Origin: Chondrosia reniformis
Lineage: Eukaryota; Porifera; Demospongiae; Chondrillida; Chondrillidae
Reading direction: 5' to 3'
Assembly (NCBI GenBank): GCA_947172415.1
Contig: OX359197.1
Span: 1,736,001 to 1,800,000 of the forward strand
Length of the DNA stretch: 64,000 nt
The position numbers were made by a program, and so were the translations under genes. How positions within the stretch are numbered: the stretch's first letter is position 1; the number at the start of each line of letters is the position of its first letter. A model generated the notes under the pieces. That model did not search any database and was not told where the DNA came from. It was given only the letters and a program-made list of their open reading frames with translations. Shown piece after piece: positions 13,601 through 22,600 of this stretch.

Positions 13601-16600
13601 TGTATTATATATATATACTATGAAAATTGAAACCATTTTTCAGATAACTGTACACCGTAGTGGCACACCTGAAATGGAATTTTATTTTTCTAAAACTACG
13701 TATATATATATATATGTACGTACCGACTTTTAATTTAGTACTTTATACAACAGGTCTTATGTCAAGTAGTACTAACTCACTTTATAAAATAAATACATAC
13801 ACATACGTACTTATATGCTTCTATTCAGATTACTGTATAAATCAGTATAATATATTACGTGTACATAATATTTTGAAATTGTATTTATTTAGTAATTGGA
13901 ATTACAATCAGCGATAACTTGGGGATTACTGAAACTCCTTCATCATCTTTTCTGCAACCCACTTCCTCTGAGATATCACGAGAGATAACAAGCAGTGAGA
14001 GTTATAGAAGTAGTGTTGTTATAACTAGTGAAGTTCCAAGTTCAGAAAGCAGTTCTATTCCATCAAGCAGTGCAGTTCTTACTCCCAGTCCTCTTCCTAG
14101 AAGTAACTAAAAATAACTGACCAGTATTATATATACGTATATAACACATGGTTTCAATATAAATTTCCTATAGGTTTTCTATAGTCCTATGGCATTTTAT
14201 ATGCAGACTTTGTCCTCCGTTTTCTAACAAACGGAGGCCTAAATGAAAAATTCCTCAATTTAAAATGAGAGTTATACCCTAATCTTTATGATAATATACC
14301 CATTCTGTTTCTAGGTCCTTTCTTGGAGCCATATATATGAATTATTTAATTATATTGGATTATTTATATTAGATTACCTTAGTATATTGTAACTTGTAAC
14401 TGATGAAATTTCCTCAGAAAGTCCATTTTTAAATGTGTCTATGGTTATGTATTATGCAGTTTTCATTTACTTGCAGCTTGCCCCAATACACTCATCTTCA
14501 CTTCCACCCCGGTTGGTGAGACTCGCACTTTAAGGTGCTCCACACTCAGTGACCTTCTCTACAGTGGTATCATATCAGCAAGGTGTGGAGGTGACGGAGA
14601 GTGGGAGTCACTGGACCTATCACAGTGTACATTTAGGGAACTTCCAAACAAGATTCTCTTTTTGAAAGCAACAGAAACTAACATTAGGAATTATGTAAGT
14701 AAGACTGAGTCACTATATACTTAATCCAACCCAATGAAATTGTATCTATACGTATATAGGGAGTTATGTACTTGTTGTATTCATTATGATATGAACTTAT
14801 TGGACAATATACTTAATACATAGCTGATCATAAGTTAACAATTTTAAACATAAGATCTCCATCAGTATATAGTTTGCTGATAGCTTGTTTGCTGATGAAG
14901 ATCTACGGGTTGAAACGTCCTATTATTATCAATAATTAATTTTTATGTTGCTGTTGCTCAATAATACCTCTGGATTAAAACAGTGATATAGTATATGCTT
15001 AAAAAAAGCAATCCTTGATTTATCATTAGCAAATGTGGCTGATATTTTATAGCATAAACCTAGTTCCTAGTGAAGATGAAGTATATATATACAGTAATCA
15101 TCTTTATGCTATAAGTATCTATATATGCTTTACACTCTCTGTATATAGCCCTTACAGTTCAAAAATGGCATAGTGTATTCTGTAATTGTAATTCAAGATA
15201 CAATATCACCAGTAGCTGCAGATGGAATTGTGATGACAGCAAATAGTAGGTTTATTTTAAACACAATTAGTGTAAATATTCATTTTGTCTGGACATAATG
15301 CATTATCAGTTTTCATTGCTCTTGCTATACTACTTAGATTCATGTGGTTGTTGTGAAAATATTATAAATGTGATGTCAGCAGTTAGTCCCTTAACATTTT
15401 GTGTCGGATCACCTGGAGCAACATCAGCCTGCAAATGCTCAGATGAAAAAACAGATGTAGTTAGTATATTGCATTTATAGTATTTATAGAATATATGAAC
15501 TAAATATGTATAGCTACTTAAATTGGCTATTCTCCATATTGGAATGCTATAAATTTGCTCTCTGTAATATCATAGAAGTTTTCTTTGATATAGTATATGT
15601 ACAATATGTTATTAGTGTAGTGAAAGATATTTAATGGAAGGCAATGAATGCACTTTGGACACTGATGGTGATAAGGTTGCAGACTATAAAGTTAGCAAAT
15701 CATTCATCATATGTAGGGAGTATTATATTTATTTCTCTGTATGTTACTATATACAATGTATATGTGTATATGCTTTATACATATAATGCATAGGATTCTT
15801 GTATTGGATGCTGCCAGATGGAGACTATTGGAGATATTAAATGGCCTGTAACAGCTATTGGTCAAAGTGCCTCTTTATTGTGTTCTGAGATCCACAGTTC
15901 CTTCTCAAGTTCCTTAGCAACTAGAAGATGTAATGTCCCAGGACTGTGGGAGTCAGTGGATATAAGCAGATGTACATTTAAGAATGGAACAGAGGAGAAT
16001 GAAATTATAGTAGTTGTGTCAGAGAATGGTAGAGGTGATGTAGAGAGTTTTAAAGATGAAGTTGAAACGTCTCTAAAAGTACCTAATACATGCACTAGTT
16101 ATGTTGTTTATAATACCTATGCAAGTAGATATGTAGATACAAGTTGGAATGTATGCAATTATACTATTAATATAGAGTCACAAATATGTCCCAATGACAA
16201 AAATGCAATGTGGCATACCTTTATTTCAGATCCAGAATGTAACCAAGCAGGATTATGCAATTACAACTGTAACACCAGACAATACAAGTTTTGTTGCAGT
16301 TGTCACATTTCTTACTCAAAATGTGACAGGAGCAGTATTTCAACCAGTTGAGGGCACCACTGTATACACATCATCAAGTGAGCAATACTCCATATTCTGA
16401 TCTATGGTGTATATATATGGACTCTGTATGCATATTTAGCTGTATATCTGTTAGCTTACATCAATATAAATGACTAGTCTTCAATAACAGCCAAAAATGA
16501 AAGAAATCTTAGTCTAATCCAAATAACATTCTCTATATTTTACCAATAATTCTAACTATTGAAAAATCAGTGGAATATGCATACATAGTCTACTTTAGCT

Positions 16601-19600
16601 TAGAGATCCTAGGATTTTAGATTGTTGATGTATAAACCATTTATAGATGAATGCTCATGCACACCAGTGACGCTAGGAGGTAGACAGAGCTTATGTATTG
16701 GTACTGGTATATCATGTACCTGTTCAGGGCAACAGGGATGTATGGTGAGTTCAAGTAAGACTTAATAACTTACGTACATATTACATGTAATGTACTTACA
16801 GTGTGTAACACCATTTGTGAGGAACCGCCATGGTAATTGTGAAATTGACAGTGATGGAGATGGTATACCAGACTCAGAAGTCAGTATATAGTCTCACATA
16901 GCAATGAATGTACATATATGTATATACTGTACATCTGTGTTATTTACTGTTTAATAGATGAATATACTCACATACATATGCATGCTTTATTACTGACCTA
17001 TATAGTATAGTATATATGTGTATGCACGTGAACCTGTATCGTCTGTATACGTACATGTCTAATCTGCTGAATACAGATTCCTTTAAAATGATCATTCCAT
17101 TTTTTTCATGTAGGATAAATGTAAAAATAAGCCAGGAATATGTGATAAGCGTAAGGCTAAATCCATACACTCTGGTCTAAAGAACATTTATATACATGTG
17201 TATACAAAATATTATTTTGACAATTAAGCACTCTTGATAACTATAGCTGAAGAAGATCAAATTACATGTCCACCAAATATTGATCAAGAATGGCAGTTAG
17301 AGTGGCCAGAAGTGTTAGCTGATGAAGTAGCTCATCTGCATTGTCCACAAAGGGAAGACAGAACTGTTAGAGGTATAAACATTCTATTGTACATAGTATA
17401 TGTGGAGCTTTAGCGATAATTGTACCTAATATACATAATAAAATAAATGTAACTTTTTAATGCTGTAAAAGTCATATTTTGGAAACCAATTACGTACGTA
17501 TATAGGTCTTGCTGAAAGGAGATGCAATTCTGATGGGACTTGGGGTGAAGTAGATGTTAATGCATGCACTTCTCAGGAGTTCAACGACATAATATTAAAG
17601 GTATATACATGTACAACTGTACCAGTTTAGCAAAGTAGAGTCACTTACATAGGCATAGGTGTGTATTCAAACACTACATGTAACTATATTCTCAATAAAT
17701 GCATAGGATACTGTGATTATTGAACAACTGCAACATGAATTCTTTTAATTAGAACGTGTCTAAATTAAAAAGTCATTCCAGATTGGATCCAGGGATACTC
17801 CAAGATCCATGTAAAAATATGGGTTGGTTTTTATTTTGATGGCTTCCTTCTCTTTTCTTCTTAACTTGTGTGGTTCTTTCTGTATAATTTTGGCATTCTC
17901 CCATGATATGTTGTGGAGTGTATATATCCCTGACATGCAATGAAGTTGTCACTTTGTTGTAGTCATTTCTTTTGACTGCCCTTTGATGTTCCTTGAGCCT
18001 TTCATTAAGAGTCTTGGAGGTTTCACCAATGTAGGTGTCTCTACATTCACAAGGTATTTAGTAAATGACTCTGTTAATCTGGTCAAGGGGAGTTGGTGTT
18101 TTCACCCTGGTCAGCAGAGAGCACAATGTGGAAGGTGCCTTGTGTATTATCATAATGTTAAGCTATCTGCAGGCCTCTGGAGATTTTCACTGATGCCTTT
18201 GATGTATAGAAGGTAGAGGATTCTTTCTTGTTCTTCAGTTTCTTCATCGTCCTTCTTACTTTTTCTTATACAGTGTCTTTCTCACAAGTCCCCTAGGGTA
18301 GTCATTGTGTCCTCAATGTGTTGTAACTCCTTCTTCAATATTTCTCTCTGACAGATAACTTCTGTTCTCCTTTTTAAGCATAGGATGGTCACGATCTTAG
18401 TGGTAGCGTGGTGGCTGGATCTATAGTTGAGGTATGTAGCTATCTGCATGGGTTGGTTTCTGAAGACACTAGTGTGGAACTGCTGGGTATCTCATCTGAC
18501 TAGGACATCTAGGAATGGCAGTTGTCTCTCTTCCTCCTCCTCCTCCATGGTGATCGAATTATATGCTGCTCCTGAGATTCACCTCTCTCTCCTGTCATTG
18601 CTAACATTTTCATTGAGGGTTTTGAAGATCTAGTCATCGAGACTGCCAAAGCAAACCAGCACTATGGCTCCGATACGTTGATGACACTTTTCTCAATTGG
18701 AGACAGGACCACAACAACCTAACGAGCTTTTTCCATCATCCCATTGCTGCTCCTTCTTTTCGTTGAAAATATTTATCCTGATTTTGGAAGTAGGTGGTTG
18801 TTAGACATTTCTTAAACAGGTCAGTGATGGTATTAGGTAGCAAATCTATTCTCTCCTTGAGGGAAGGATCCTTGTGGAGTAGGTCAGAGAGGATGTCTAC
18901 CGCTTCCATGATTAAGACCTTGGTGAAAAGTCTGACTACGTCAAAGTTGACTATCTTGATATTGGGTTCTAATTTGAGGTTCTGTAGTAACTGAACAATA
19001 TGGTTGGAGTTCTGGATGAAATGGTAGGACTTACCAACTAGTGGAGTAAGAATTAATGCTTGTTAACATCTTGGCCAGATTGTACATTGGTAGGTTGATA
19101 GATGAGATGATGGGTCGTAGTGGTCTGCCTTGTTTGTGTATCTTGGGGAGTCCATAGATTTGTGGTGGTTGGCAGTGAGAGGGGGCAAGTTTGAGTCTTG
19201 CTTGTCGACTCATTAGTCCTTTCTCTTCGACCTTCTTCAGTGTGGCATTGAGCTCCTTCTCAATCTTTGATGTGAGGTTCCTTATCAGCCTTTAAGAGCT
19301 CCAGCATCTTTGAGTTGTACTCAGAAGTGTTGATCACGATGGTGACCCTCCCCTTGTCTGCTGGTATTATCTTGATTGAGTATAGTTCTCCCTCTGGAGT
19401 CCTAGTATGGCCTTCCCCTTGTCTGCTGGTATTATCTTGATTGAGTATAGTTCTCCCTCTGGAGTCCTAGTATGGCCTTCCCCCTGTCTGCTGGTATTAT
19501 CTTGACTGACTATAGTTCTCCCTCTGGAGTCCTAGTATGGCCTTTCCCTTGTCTGCTGGTATTATCTTGATTGAGTATAGTTCTCCCTCTGGAGTCCTAG

Positions 19601-22600
19601 TATGGCCTTTCCCTTGTCTGCTGGTATTATCTTGACTGACTATAGTTCTCCCTCTGGAGTCCTAGTATGGCCTTTCCCTTGTCTGCTGGTATTATCTTGA
19701 CTGACTATAGTTCTCCCTCTGGAGTCCTAGTATGGCCTTCCCCTTGTCTGCTGGTATTATCTTGACTGACTATAGTTCTCCCTCTGGAGTCCTAGTATGG
19801 CCTTCCCCCTGTCTGCTGGTATTATCTTGATTGAGCTGTCCCTCTGAAGTCTTAGTATGGCTGACCGTTGTTGCCTCATGATGTTGGGCTGGGATGGTAT
19901 AACAATCAATAAATGCATATAAGTACATTATACCCTTATCTTTCTGTATGAATTAGACTGAATCTTTGAAAAACACAATGAATGCTACTAATGAGCCTTT
20001 GACTGAAACAGATATGGAGGTTATTAAAGATATTACAGCACAACTCACTACTGTTACTGAACCAGTTGAGAATGAGACTATCCTACCAGGTGAATTGAGA
20101 ACTACTACTTTTGTACTACAACAAATAGAGAAGTTAGTTTCAATTATATTACAAAACAATACAACTATGTGTATACATTTTTGCCTGATGTCTCAATTAA
20201 GAAGTGAAGCTTATATACATATGTATATCGAAATCCTATGAATTAATTAAAATATATACATTGTTAATTTACTTATTATTTACTTATTACTTTGAATAGA
20301 TTGGGTGAAAGCAACAAACTTTTTGATCCAGACAGTAATGCAACTAGTGAAACTATTGAGGTAAATTGTGGCTATTGCATGCTTTTATTTCAAGTACATA
20401 TGTATTTACCTATATTTAATTAAATTATACATTTTCTACAGAATATTGCTGACATTGTGAGCAATGTACTGGGTGAAAATAATAAGGCAGCCTTTACAGC
20501 TACCAATGAAGTACCAGTTGCTAACCAGACAACCCAATCAGCGGCCATACTGAGGACAACTGAGGGGATAGCTAATGGAGTTGGTAGAGCTCTTACACCT
20601 TCAAAGCCAACCATTACACTCACTAGACCTAATTTTGGTAAGATAGGAATATTTGATATGACATTCTCTCATGTCCTTTGCATTTAAAGCTACCACTTCT
20701 GTTATATTCTATTTCAGGTTTTCAAGGTAGTAGGGTCAAATTGAGACGTCCAGGTGGTATATTATTTCCAGGAAGCCTTCTTAGATCCAATTTTATTAAC
20801 AAAAAATTCATACCACAGTTGAATATTCCCTCAAGTTTCATCAAAATGGCAGTAAAACAAGGTCTGTATTTGATTATTATTAGACATTTATGTAATAATT
20901 TGTCTGCTCTATACATATTACACACAGTACATGTCACAAGTTCCTTACAGAATTCCGCAGATTACCCGATACGGAATTTCGTACTTTTCCAAGCAGCAAG
21001 GTTTGAGAGTCTGCGAATTGACTGAGGGTAGCCGTGAAACGTTCCGCTGGAGGCTTGAAAAGGATTCGGCTGAGTATCGGTAATCACCGCATACGTTCGT
21101 GTAAGGTTTTATTCAGGTACGTGGCATTTTTGTTCCATTTATATTATATATTAAACATTATCAAAACAAACAATACTTGACCTTTCCTGCGACCACCGTA
21201 AAGGCCCGTAATCGTAAGTATACTATCCACGAACGTATGCGGTGATTGCCGATTCTCAGCTCATGATCAGCCCTACCTATACGCACTAATAAAACGTATT
21301 AAACCATGGATAAAGTCATAATGATATCGTCTTGAGAATTATGGCAAGATCAGGACAATTCGTTCCTCAGGTTCCTCGGATTTGTCTCAGAATTCCGCAC
21401 GTTCCTCGGATTCGTCTGATTAAGTTCCAAAAATGTGGCTCTGATTTCCGAAATCGTGCCTCAGTTTTCTGCAATCGTGCCTCGGTTTTCCGAGCGGACA
21501 CTCAAGGAATTCCGCAACGGATTTCCGAGGATTTCGGCAAAATTCCGTAAGGAACTTGTGACATGTACCGTACATGCTATGTCTTTGTATCTTAACTTCT
21601 TAACTCCCAGAAGACTCCCTTCCAATGGATCAACCCACAACTACATCTCCGACTGATGGTTCTACAGTGGCACCTACAACTGAAACACCGTCTGTTTCCT
21701 CAGAAGATGAAGACACTACTACTGTAGTCAACTTTGTAATGAACAATATGGAAGAGTATTTACCAATAAAATTTGAGTAAGTATTTGTTGTTGAAATGGC
21801 TGAAAAATTTCCTTAAAACAGAGCAATTATATTTTTTAAAATATATCCAATTGTTATTTATTTTAGAAATGGTGAAGAAGAGATAGAAGGAGAAGATGTC
21901 ATACCAGGTACTCTAGTAGTCTCCAGTCAGATTGGTGACATTGAAATCCCAAGTGTACCTGAAAACTTTACTGATAAAGTTATCATCGAATTTAATGTTA
22001 AGGTATATCATAATTACGTATATACGTATTATATAACATAATAATTATATGGTGAATATATATATTTGCTTACATATATAGGATGAGGTACTGAATGGTT
22101 CAGTGCCTTCTGGTAAAAGGAGAGAGTACACTTGTGTGTTTTGGAATCCCGATGCTAACAAGGGAACTGGAGGATGGTCTAGAAGTGGAGTAACAAGACT
22201 AAACTTCACTGAAACTGAGAATGGGACACAAGTTACATGTGAAACTGTTCATTTGACCAGTTTTGTAGTTCTAGTTTCTCTGGTGGATGTAGTAAGTGCA
22301 TTGGTTCAATAATTAGTTTTCAATCACATATGGCAAATTTAAATCTTCATATATTTTGTTCATGTAGACTTTAGGTGAACCATTAGCATTTAATGTTCTG
22401 ACGTACATCGGATGTGGAATATCTGTTTTGTTCTTGATAATCTCAATCATATTCTTCTTGTGTTTGAAGTGAGATTTCATCTTTTTCCCTTTAAATGATA
22501 CATTAAATTTACAAATATGTGTGTACATATGTAAAGTTTGTTTATACAGATTTGTATATTATACAAAATTTTATGCACACACTTCCATATTATATGTTTA

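Noticed and set aside
15862..16095. Minus-strand ORF opposite the second HRM-like domain (also 38323-38556)
   Set aside because: Shadow of the coding + strand exon; substitutions between the copies follow the + frame.
16194..16351. Continuation of the 15818 frame past 16150 into Cys-rich text
   Set aside because: In gene B the same frame hits TAA, whereas the other frame stays open with codon-respecting changes; a short intron 16151-16229 explains both.
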